Assembly (NCBI GenBank): GCA_934757945.1
Contig: CAKVLT010000026.1
Location: forward strand, 1 to 20,823
Length of the DNA: 20,823 nt
DNA from: an uncultured Bulleidia sp.
GTDB lineage: Bacteria; Bacillota_I; Bacilli_A; Erysipelotrichales; Erysipelotrichaceae
Reading direction: 5' to 3'
Of this stretch, positions 9,258 through 15,189 are shown piece after piece. The position numbers and the translations under genes are program-made. Positions within the stretch are counted from its first letter, which is position 1, and each line of letters starts with the position of its first letter. A model generated the notes under the pieces. That model did no database searches. It was not told where the DNA came from and saw only the letters and a program-made list of their open reading frames with translations.

Positions 9258-9284
9258 AACCTGTGGAAGTGAATTCCGCAGGTT
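9258..9284 (-). terminator. Second, distal hairpin downstream of rpmB
   Basis: An 11-bp stem (9258-9268 with 9274-9284, one G-U pair) with a 5-base loop. On the minus strand it is followed by a T-rich stretch; on the plus strand no T-run follows. It therefore looks like a backup terminator for rpmB. Confidence 0.55.
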
Positions 9285-9295
9285 CTGAAAAGTAA

Positions 9296-9318
9296 TAAAA
9301 AAATATCCCGCAGGATAT
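9296..9318 (-). terminator. Intrinsic terminator of rpmB
   Basis: A 6-bp stem ATATCC/GGATAT (9303-9308 with 9313-9318) is followed on the minus strand by seven or more T. It lies 15 bases past the rpmB stop codon. Confidence 0.7.
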
Positions 9319-9333
9319 CTTTCTATATTTTGC

Positions 9334-9549
9334 TTATTCGGCTGCAGCAGCTGCCTTTGCCTTCTTGCCAGCTCCTTTAAGTGTCTTGAGAGCACGAGCA
9401 GAAATCTTAACTGTCGTAGGCTTTCCGTCAACTATCATATGAACTTTCTGAAGGTTAACGTTCCACTTGCGGCGAGTTGCACGCAAAGAATGTGAACGTC
9501 TATTACCTGACATTGCTTTCTTACCGGATACGGCACAAACTCTTGACAT
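9334..9549 (-). CDS. rpmB: 50S ribosomal protein L28
   Basis: L28 is a small basic protein of the large ribosomal subunit. The 71-aa protein begins MSRVCAVSGKK and contains the family core (NRRSHSLRATRRKW, then NLQKV and ISARALKTLKG). It ends in an Ala/Lys-rich tail. Only one of the N-terminal cysteines is present, so this looks like the zinc-free form. ATG 9549 is chosen because AAGGAGG precedes it at ideal distance; upstream in-frame ATGs lack both a ribosome binding site and homology. It faces the thiN run, which is the usual Firmicute orientation at this locus, and has its own promoter. Confidence 0.97.
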   Translation of the reverse strand: MSRVCAVSGKKAMSGNRRSHSLRATRRKWNVNLQKVHMIVDGKPTTVKISARALKTLKGAGKKAKAAAAAE

Positions 9550-9580
9550 ACCATAACCTCCTTCACACAATTGCCTAGAT

Positions 9581-9609
9581 ACTTTAGCATGAGTAGACAG
9601 TTTGTGCAA
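9581..9609 (-). promoter_or_regulatory. rpmB promoter
   Basis: On the minus strand: -35 TTGCAC (9604-9609), exactly 17 bases, then extended -10 TGC-TAAAGT (box at 9581-9586). This gives a leader of about 25 bases that carries the strong AAGGAGG site. Confidence 0.6.
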
Positions 9610-9660
9610 CAGAAAAATGAAGTAAAAATTGACGGAAAATGGTGGATTTCAAAAGAAAGG

Positions 9661-9690
9661 TTTCGTCATTAAACGTAATTGTGATAATAT
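9661..9690 (+). promoter_or_regulatory. Candidate promoter for ftsA-ftsZ
   Basis: An extended -10, TGA-TAATAT (box 9685-9690), lies 18 bases after a weak TTTCGT (9661-9666). An overlapping TATAAC (9690-9695) is an alternative -10. The site lies between the divergent rpmB promoter and the ftsA ribosome binding site. Confidence 0.4.
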
Positions 9691-9722
9691 ATAACTGTTA
9701 TTAAGAAAGGAGCATCCGATCA

Positions 9723-10991
9723 GTGAACGATAAACAAATTTTTACAGCCATAGAAGTTGCGGATTATGAGGTACGCTTGATAGTAGGTGAATTCTTTAAT
9801 ACCCGCTTCAATATTATAAAAGTTGAAAGAGTTGCCTGTGATGGATTTGACGGAGAAAAAGTCGTCAATGCTGATGCTATTACCAAAGCAATTCAGACAG
9901 CGGTCGAAAATGCAAAGAAAATGATCGGTGCGAGTATAAAGAGTGCCATTCTGGCAGTGCCATCCTACGGTATGAAACGTTACAGTTTCAAATCCACTGT
10001 TGATGTTGCAGGAATTGACGGGACTGTTACAGTACAGGATGTACGTAATGCCATGAAGAAAGCACAGCGCATGGATATTGGTAAAGATTACGCCCTTATT
10101 CAGACAGTAAACGTAAAATATACAGTCAACGGCATCACTACCAGAAGAATTCCTATTGGCGAACGTTGTCATCAGTTAATGGTCGATATTGATTTGTTAT
10201 GTGCAAACAGAACAATGGCATATGATCTTGTTACTTGCATTGAAAAATCAGGTATCAAGATTATGGATATTTTCCTGGATACATATGCTGTTGGTAAAGA
10301 AGCTGCTTTATTTGAACAGGCAGTAAACAAACAGATTATTATTCTGAAGATGGAAAGACAGTCAACTTCTCTGGGATTGTTAAGAAATGGAAGAATGACA
10401 ACTGCTATGGTCTTCCCTGCAGGTGTAGGGTATCTTGCAAGTGGCTTGCTGGAAAAACACGCAGGTATTAATTATGAACAGGCAGTGGAACTGGTAAAAT
10501 ACAGTGCGGTTCTGAATGAAAAAGAACTGACTGATAACTCAGTGCATATCTGGACAGAAAACGGTGAGACTAAGACACTGACAGAAAAAGAACTTGTCGA
10601 ATCTGTATTACCAAAAGCACAGGACTGGCTAAAATACGTTAAGAAATTGTGCTCTCCTATCTTGCAAGCAGGGGAAACAACTGTTATTATTACAGGCGAA
10701 GGTGGCGAAACACAGGGCCTTTCCAACCTGTTGGGAAATGTATTACATACAGAAGTAAAGACGTATGTTCCGGATACTCTTGGGGGAAGAAATGCTGGAT
10801 TATCTTCGTGCCTCGGATTATTCTATGCTTATCAGGATAGAATGCCAATTATGGGATACAATGATGAATCCATCGACATGGATGCCTTTATTAAGGCTGT
10901 TTCGTACAAAGAAAAAAAGAATGACGGCAACACAAAAGAGGATACTCTGACGAGTAAACTCAAAGGGTTATTCCTAGAAAATAGAAAGTAG
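9723..10991 (+). CDS. ftsA: Divergent FtsA-like cell-division protein
   Basis: FtsA is an actin-like protein that tethers FtsZ filaments to the membrane. I assign this 422-aa protein from its position 9 bases before ftsZ, its length, its actin-like layout, and a C-terminal amphipathic segment TSKLKGLFLENRK that resembles the FtsA membrane anchor. The start is GTG with AAAGGAG 10 bases upstream. The actin ATP-binding motifs are degraded: the first phosphate loop reads AIEVADYEV where FtsA normally has a DIG-T/S type motif, and the second reads IIILKMERQSTSLG (Lys209, Glu211) where a DxGxxT motif is expected. The adenosine-side motif VIITGEGGETQG is partly kept. It may bind ATP poorly or act mainly as a scaffold (inference). 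A related actin-like protein cannot be excluded. Confidence 0.82.
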   Translation: MNDKQIFTAIEVADYEVRLIVGEFFNTRFNIIKVERVACDGFDGEKVVNADAITKAIQTAVENAKKMIGASIKSAILAVPSYGMKRYSFKSTVDVAGIDGTVTVQDVRNAMKKAQRMDIGKDYALIQTVNVKYTVNGITTRRIPIGERCHQLMVDIDLLCANRTMAYDLVTCIEKSGIKIMDIFLDTYAVGKEAALFEQAVNKQIIILKMERQSTSLGLLRNGRMTTAMVFPAGVGYLASGLLEKHAGINYEQAVELVKYSAVLNEKELTDNSVHIWTENGETKTLTEKELVESVLPKAQDWLKYVKKLCSPILQAGETTVIITGEGGETQGLSNLLGNVLHTEVKTYVPDTLGGRNAGLSSCLGLFYAYQDRMPIMGYNDESIDMDAFIKAVSYKEKKNDGNTKEDTLTSKLKGLFLENRK

Positions 10992-11000
10992 GGAAGGAAA

Positions 11001-12125
11001 ATGGCAGATTTAAGTTATAACCAGGTAGCAAAAATTAAAGTATTTGGTATCGGCGGTGCTGGGGGAAACGCAGTAAATCGTATGGTACAGGAAGGGGTAC
11101 AGGGCGTTGAATTCTATGTAGCAAATACAGATGTTCAGGCTTTAGATGTATCTCCTGTTGCAAATAAGATTCAGCTAGGTAAAGAAGGGCTGGGTGCCGG
11201 CGGTAATCCTGACAATGGACGTAAAGCTGCAGTAGAAAGCGAAGATGTTATTCGTAAATCTATTGAAGGCGCTGACATGGTCTTCTTAACAGCAGGTCTT
11301 GGTGGAGGTACAGGTACAGGTGCTTCTCCTATGTTTGCTAAAATTGCAAAAGAATTAGGATGCCTGACTGTAGGTATCGTTACAAAGCCTTTCAACTTTG
11401 AAGGAAGAAAGAGAATGGTTCAGGCTGAACAGGGCTTGGAACAGTTAAAAGAATATGTAGATAGTCTAATCATTATTTCCAACAACAAAGTATTGGAAGT
11501 TATCGGACATATTCCATTTGAAGACGCATTCAAGGAAGCTGATAATATCTTACGTCAGGGTGTTCAGACAATTACAGACCTTATCGCTGTTCCTGCAATG
11601 ATTAACCTTGACTTCGCAGATATTAAATCTGTAATGCAGGGTCAGGGAAGCGCATTGTTCGGAATCGGTATGGCTGATGGTGAAGATAAAGCAAGAGAAG
11701 CTGCTGAAAGAGCTATCCAGTCTCCATTACTTGAAGCACAGATTAAGGGCGCAAAGAGTGCTATCATCAACGTAACTGGTGGTGCAAGCATGTCTGCATA
11801 TGACGCAAGTGAAGCTGTTGATTATATCCGTGAAGCTTCCGGTAATGATATCGATATCATCTTTGGTGTAGCTATCAATGAAAATATTGGTGATTCCATT
11901 ATCGTATCTGTTATCGCAACAGGTTTCGATCTGCCAACACCTGAACTTATTGAAACAGATGCTCCTGCAGATGAAACAACACCACTTGTTGCAAAGAAGA
12001 AAGTTGCGCAGGCTGGTGTAGTTGCTGAAGAAGATACTGATGATGTAGGATTCGGATCTGCCACAACTGATACTGTTGTTGCAGATGAAGATGACGATAT
12101 TCCTGTATTCTTCAAGAGAGGTTAA
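11001..12125 (+). CDS. ftsZ: Cell-division GTPase FtsZ
   Basis: FtsZ is the tubulin-like GTPase that forms the division ring. The 374-aa protein has a GTP-binding start FGIGGAGGNAVNRM, the tubulin signature GGGTGTG (101-107), and the T7-loop region NLDFADIKSVM that completes the active site of the neighbouring subunit. An acidic, low-complexity linker of about 40 residues follows, then the conserved C-terminal peptide DDDIPVFFKRG that binds FtsA and other partners. The start follows ftsA by 9 bases with GGAAGG as ribosome binding site. The last 11 bases of the gene, from inside the Lys codon at 12114-12116, belong to the 499-bp repeat, so the gene runs intact into the left copy. Confidence 0.98.
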   Translation: MADLSYNQVAKIKVFGIGGAGGNAVNRMVQEGVQGVEFYVANTDVQALDVSPVANKIQLGKEGLGAGGNPDNGRKAAVESEDVIRKSIEGADMVFLTAGLGGGTGTGASPMFAKIAKELGCLTVGIVTKPFNFEGRKRMVQAEQGLEQLKEYVDSLIIISNNKVLEVIGHIPFEDAFKEADNILRQGVQTITDLIAVPAMINLDFADIKSVMQGQGSALFGIGMADGEDKAREAAERAIQSPLLEAQIKGAKSAIINVTGGASMSAYDASEAVDYIREASGNDIDIIFGVAINENIGDSIIVSVIATGFDLPTPELIETDAPADETTPLVAKKKVAQAGVVAEEDTDDVGFGSATTDTVVADEDDDIPVFFKRG

Positions 12126-12132
12126 TGCATTT

Positions 12133-12159
12133 AAAAACTGCCATGTGCAGTTTTTTTTT
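12133..12159 (+). terminator. Terminator after ftsZ, directly before the next gene
   Basis: The stem AAAAACTGC/GCAGTTTTT has a 5-base loop and a run of nine T (12151-12159). The T-run is followed at once by the AAGAGG ribosome binding site of the next gene. It may act as a partial terminator or attenuator. Confidence 0.8.
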
Positions 12160-12170
12160 AAGAGGTAAGT

Positions 12171-12578
12171 ATGAATAAAGAAGAATTAGCGGTAGAATTG
12201 AGAAATAAAGGATACAATTGTGCTCAGGCTGTTATCTGTGCCTATTGTGATGATTTTGGAATATCCAGGGAACAGGCGTTTGCCATCAGTGAGGCTTTTG
12301 GTTCAGGACTTGGCTGTTCACAGGGGAACTGTGGTGCTCTTGTAGGAGCATGTATGTTACTGGGGCTTAAAACAAGTTCCAGAAATCTTGAAAAGCCTGA
12401 TTCCAAAGGCACAACCTATGTGAAGGAAAGACCATTGGTACAAGAGTTTACTGAGCAGGTTGGTGCTTTGAAATGCAGAGATATTAAAGGGATTGAAACC
12501 GGTAAAATACTTTGCGAATGTGAAATGTGTGTAAGGATTGCATCCAGACTAGTCGACAAATATCTGCTTGATAAGTAG
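12171..12578 (+). CDS. C_GCAxxG_C_C family protein, copy 1
   Basis: A 135-aa cytoplasmic protein with ten cysteines (17, 23, 26, 49, 54, 61, 102, 115, 117, 120). The core GCSQGNCGALVGACMLLG and the C-terminal CECEMC match the C_GCAxxG_C_C family, whose function is unknown; the cysteine pattern suggests redox or metal binding (inference). No signal peptide or membrane segment is seen. AAGAGG lies 5 bases before ATG. The gene starts 11 bases after the T-run of the ftsZ terminator, and I see no promoter of its own, so it probably depends on readthrough from ftsZ. It is identical to copy 2. This copy keeps the original upstream (ftsZ) context. Confidence 0.85.
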   Translation: MNKEELAVELRNKGYNCAQAVICAYCDDFGISREQAFAISEAFGSGLGCSQGNCGALVGACMLLGLKTSSRNLEKPDSKGTTYVKERPLVQEFTEQVGALKCRDIKGIETGKILCECEMCVRIASRLVDKYLLDK

Positions 12579-12583
12579 GAGAT

Positions 12584-12613
12584 TTGCATACATTGTTTAT
12601 TGTTTGTTATAAT
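12584..12613 (+). promoter_or_regulatory. Duplicated promoter pointing into the IS
   Basis: TTGCAT (12584-12589), 18 bases, then extended -10 TGT-TATAAT (box 12608-12613). This is the left copy of the promoter that serves the CNNM gene from 15061-15090. Here it points into the IS, antisense to the transposase, and would meet the terminator at 12634-12686. Confidence 0.5.
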
Positions 12614-12629
12614 CCTGACTTTTACAGTT
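12614..12629 (+). repeat. IS left terminal inverted repeat
   Basis: The left end, read inward, matches the right end at positions 1, 5, 7-14 and 16. The shared core is TTTTACAG at 12620-12627. Confidence 0.6.
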
Positions 12630-12633
12630 AAGC

Positions 12634-12686
12634 AAAAATAAAATTGCAATATATCCCATGATTAAAGGATATATTGCAATTTTTTT
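12634..12686. terminator. Strong bidirectional terminator inside the IS left end
   Basis: A perfect 17-bp stem (12640-12656 with 12667-12683) has a 10-base loop. T-rich sequence follows on both strands (12680-12686 on plus; the A-rich 12634-12643 on minus). It ends the transposase transcript 13 bases after its stop codon. From the other side it blocks transcription entering from the duplicated promoter and the cysteine-rich gene. Confidence 0.85.
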
Positions 12687-12698
12687 CTATGCAGGTGA

Positions 12699-14444
12699 TT
12701 ATCGTAATTTTTTGCTGTCTTTAGATTGTTTGATGATTGATCTCATATGTGCTTTTTTGATAATCTGCTTATCAGTGTGAAAATTAACCATTTCGTGCAG
12801 GTCATCTGTTAAATCTGTACGGGTATAGGTCGGTACATAACCGTGTCCCTCTATATCCAGCACATTCATATTTCGTAGAGTTTCTGTTATTTCGTTGATT
12901 GTGTATTTATACTTCAGCTTGTTTTCCATTACTCTGTAAACCAGTAATGCAATATAGCAGGTAAGGAAATGAGCTTTGATGCTGTCTTGTCTGGATACGT
13001 ACACAGGTCTGGATTTGAATTCTGTTTTTAGAATTCTGAAACACTCTTCTATCTGCCATCTTCTCTTATTGATAGCTATGATTTTGCTTATGTCGCCTTC
13101 GATGCTTGTGGATACTGCATAGAATCCATCATATTGTTCTTCTTTGGCAATTACTTCCTCATCCAGCTCGCAATAGGTACTTTCTGCCACTTCTCCATTT
13201 TCTGTGACGGCAGTCTTTTTGATAAATCTTGCAGGATCATTAGGATTATTTCTGTTTTTCTTTATCTTTCCTTCAGAGTCTATCATATTGGAAGCTCTGT
13301 CTATCTGTCTGTTTCTGATTTTTCTCTGATAAGCTTTATATTTAGGGCTGTATGTAACTATCACAGTTTCTTCAATTCCGTTGACTGTTACAGGTATTTC
13401 TTTGTAATACACAGAATTGAATACTTCTGAGTCTGTTTCATCTAAAGTTGTTAAGTCAATAAATTTATCGGATCCTATTTTTCTGTATTGCGTAGGTTTT
13501 AAGGCAATATCCCTGTCTTCTTTCTTCATCTTCTTAAGAGACTGTGTAATAACATATTTTCTGTTTCCTATAGAATTCAGAAATTTGTTATTCTTAGAAC
13601 CAAGCCCTGAATCAGAACAGTAGATAAATTCTGTGCAGCCAAAGTCTTTAATCACTTTGGTTTCCAGAGGTTTCAGTGTAAGCTGCTCGTTTCTATTGCC
13701 TGGATGAAGATCGAAGGCAAGAGGAAATCCATCTGCGTCCATAAACAGACCCATGCCAATAATAGGGAGAGGTCTGTTTTCTTTACTCTTTCCATACTTT
13801 CTGTCCTCTTTTTCTTCTTCGATTTCAAAGAAATAATTAGTGCAGTCGTAATAGAGGACAGAAGTGTTTCTTTCATGGAGAAACTGGCTGTTTCTATATA
13901 CTTCTTCCTGAATGTAATCGGACTCTACAGCCAGAACCTGAAGAGCTCTGTATACATCATGTAATTCATATTTAGGTGGTTCCAGAAAAGATTGTGAGTA
14001 TTTATAAGAAGAAATCTTGCTTGAAGGTTGAAGAATTCTTGAATACACAAGATCGGATAATATAGCTTCAAGATCGAAATCAAAAGAATGTCTGGCTTTT
14101 ATATTTCTGCAAATATTATCAAATCTCAAACCCGAACATATTGATTGCAAAAATAGATAACCACAGTTAAAAGAACGATTCTGATTCTTCTTGATAGTTA
14201 CAGAAGGAGAAAGACGGATAGTGACGTCTTCCATAGTATTTTTGTAGATTTCGGTTTCAATCCTTGCCTGTTCTTTTGCCCAGGCCATGACACCGTCACG
14301 GTCAGTATGCAGTTTTTCAGATAGTTCTTTAAGAGTGCCGAGTTTTTTATAGATGCGGGAAGTACTTTTTCCGTTTTTATCAATGTAAGCATAATTGATG
14401 TAAAAAGATTCAGCATTTTTAGATTTAGTAGTAGTAACACGCAT
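12699..14444 (-). CDS. IS1634-family DDE transposase
   Basis: This 581-aa transposase cuts and joins the IS ends. The DDE residues are identifiable: Asp200 in LYYDCTNYFFE, Asp278 in YCSDSGLGSKNN, and Glu466 in RWQIEECFRILK. The last fits the IS4-type pattern R-x3-E-x6-K (Arg462, Glu466, Lys473). The N-terminal region (about 1-100) is probably the end-binding part. A long insertion between the second Asp and the Glu (about 279-465) is typical of this group. The start ATG 14444 has AGGAG 9 bases upstream. No frameshift or internal stop is present, so it is probably active. It reads against all its neighbours. Confidence 0.95.
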   Translation of the reverse strand: MRVTTTKSKNAESFYINYAYIDKNGKSTSRIYKKLGTLKELSEKLHTDRDGVMAWAKEQARIETEIYKNTMEDVTIRLSPSVTIKKNQNRSFNCGYLFLQSICSGLRFDNICRNIKARHSFDFDLEAILSDLVYSRILQPSSKISSYKYSQSFLEPPKYELHDVYRALQVLAVESDYIQEEVYRNSQFLHERNTSVLYYDCTNYFFEIEEEKEDRKYGKSKENRPLPIIGMGLFMDADGFPLAFDLHPGNRNEQLTLKPLETKVIKDFGCTEFIYCSDSGLGSKNNKFLNSIGNRKYVITQSLKKMKKEDRDIALKPTQYRKIGSDKFIDLTTLDETDSEVFNSVYYKEIPVTVNGIEETVIVTYSPKYKAYQRKIRNRQIDRASNMIDSEGKIKKNRNNPNDPARFIKKTAVTENGEVAESTYCELDEEVIAKEEQYDGFYAVSTSIEGDISKIIAINKRRWQIEECFRILKTEFKSRPVYVSRQDSIKAHFLTCYIALLVYRVMENKLKYKYTINEITETLRNMNVLDIEGHGYVPTYTRTDLTDDLHEMVNFHTDKQIIKKAHMRSIIKQSKDSKKLR

Positions 14445-14464
14445 AAGAATACACTCCTAAAAAC

Positions 14465-14518
14465 ATTATACCACAGAATACGAGAGAATACGATAAACAA
14501 ATACATATAATTTGACAA
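14465..14518 (-). promoter_or_regulatory. Transposase promoter region
   Basis: Two candidates lie on the minus strand. The first is TTGTCA (14513-14518), 17 bases, TATCGT (14490-14495), which would give a leader of about 40 bases. The second is an extended -10 TGG-TATAAT (14465-14473) closer to the gene, which would start the mRNA at about the AGGAG ribosome binding site. Confidence 0.5.
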
Positions 14519-14527
14519 AATTTCTAT

Positions 14528-14552
14528 AAAAAAACACAGTGTTTATGCTGTG
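14528..14552 (-). terminator. Possible small terminator upstream of the transposase promoter
   Basis: On the minus strand, CACAG (14548-14552) pairs with CTGTG (14535-14539) and is followed by seven T. It could shield the transposase from outside transcription, as in other IS elements. The stem is short. Confidence 0.3.
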
Positions 14553-14575
14553 CTTCAAGAATAGATGAAATTTAG

Positions 14576-14591
14576 AGCTGTAAAACTTCCG
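14576..14591 (-). repeat. IS right terminal inverted repeat
   Basis: This is the partner of the left end; its core CTGTAAAA is at 14578-14585. The outermost six bases (14586-14591) match the left tip poorly. Confidence 0.6.
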
Positions 14592-14609
14592 AGAGAGGTT
14601 AATGCATTT

Positions 14610-14636
14610 AAAAACTGCCATGTGCAGTTTTTTTTT
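14610..14636 (+). terminator. Duplicated ftsZ terminator
   Basis: This is the same hairpin and nine-T run as at 12133-12159. Here it follows the IS right end, so it would cut off most transcription coming out of the IS before it reaches copy 2. Confidence 0.75.
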
Positions 14637-14647
14637 AAGAGGTAAGT

Positions 14648-15055
14648 ATGAATAAAGAAGAATTAGCGGTAGAATTGAGAAATAAAGGATACAATTGTGC
14701 TCAGGCTGTTATCTGTGCCTATTGTGATGATTTTGGAATATCCAGGGAACAGGCGTTTGCCATCAGTGAGGCTTTTGGTTCAGGACTTGGCTGTTCACAG
14801 GGGAACTGTGGTGCTCTTGTAGGAGCATGTATGTTACTGGGGCTTAAAACAAGTTCCAGAAATCTTGAAAAGCCTGATTCCAAAGGCACAACCTATGTGA
14901 AGGAAAGACCATTGGTACAAGAGTTTACTGAGCAGGTTGGTGCTTTGAAATGCAGAGATATTAAAGGGATTGAAACCGGTAAAATACTTTGCGAATGTGA
15001 AATGTGTGTAAGGATTGCATCCAGACTAGTCGACAAATATCTGCTTGATAAGTAG
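14648..15055 (+). CDS. C_GCAxxG_C_C family protein, copy 2
   Basis: The protein is identical to the one at 12171-12578 (135 aa, ten cysteines, core GCSQGNCGALVGACMLLG), with the same AAGAGG ribosome binding site. The gene is now separated from ftsZ by the IS. I find no plus-strand promoter with a matched -35 and -10 in the IS right end: a perfect TTGACA at 14512-14517 lacks a -10 at the right distance. The duplicated terminator also lies just upstream. This copy may therefore be weakly expressed or silent (inference), although its reading frame is complete. The family function is unknown. Confidence 0.85.
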   Translation: MNKEELAVELRNKGYNCAQAVICAYCDDFGISREQAFAISEAFGSGLGCSQGNCGALVGACMLLGLKTSSRNLEKPDSKGTTYVKERPLVQEFTEQVGALKCRDIKGIETGKILCECEMCVRIASRLVDKYLLDK

Positions 15056-15060
15056 GAGAT

Positions 15061-15090
15061 TTGCATACATTGTTTATTGTTTGTTATAAT
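15061..15090 (+). promoter_or_regulatory. Promoter of the CNNM/CBS gene
   Basis: TTGCAT (15061-15066), 18 bases, then extended -10 TGT-TATAAT (box 15085-15090). The last base of the box is the last base of the right repeat. Transcription from here would give a leader of about 95 bases before the GTG start at 15190. Confidence 0.55.
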
Positions 15091-15189
15091 ACGAAATATA
15101 TTTAAGAAAGGATGGATATCTATTTTGGAAGATTCAGCGATACCGTTGTGTACACAGTTTGTATATAAAAACAAGGGAGGACATGTAAG

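Larger units (their letters stand above)
12115..12613 (+). repeat. 499-bp direct repeat, left copy (target-site duplication)
   Basis: Bases 12115-12613 recur at 14592-15090 with a constant offset of 2,477 and no difference that I could find by eye. Identity stops abruptly on both sides: 12114 differs from 14591, and 12614 differs from 15091. The unit holds the end of ftsZ, its terminator, the whole cysteine-rich gene, and a promoter box ending exactly at its last base. The IS fills the space between the copies. Confidence 0.95.
12614..14591 (-). mobile_element. IS1634-type insertion sequence (1,978 bp)
   Basis: The element is bounded exactly by the two 499-bp repeats and carries one full-length transposase on the minus strand. 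The ends share an inverted core, TTTTACAG at 12620-12627 and CTGTAAAA at 14578-14585, each six bases inside its edge. The outer six bases do not match each other well. A strong hairpin sits inside the left end, and a weaker one precedes the transposase promoter at the right end. Size and transposase type fit the IS1634 group of the IS4-related elements, which is known for long, variable target duplications. The intact gene and identical repeats suggest a recent insertion. Confidence 0.9.
14592..15090 (+). repeat. 499-bp direct repeat, right copy (target-site duplication)
   Basis: This copy appears identical to 12115-12613. It begins with the last 11 bases of ftsZ, now a fragment without function, and ends with the -10 box of the CNNM promoter in its native downstream context. 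Confidence 0.95.

Noticed and set aside
9720..10172. 150-codon minus-strand open frame opposite ftsA.
   Set aside because: Its product looks unlike any known protein, it has no ribosome binding site, and it lies wholly within a better-supported gene on the other strand.
14512..14547. Outward promoter from the IS right end (perfect TTGACA on plus) driving copy 2.
   Set aside because: No -10-like hexamer lies 15-19 bases downstream of the TTGACA.
12115..15090. Composite transposon or integron cassette interpretation of the duplicated gene.
   Set aside because: The duplicated units contain chromosomal ftsZ and promoter sequence rather than IS ends, there is only one IS, and no attC or integrase is present.
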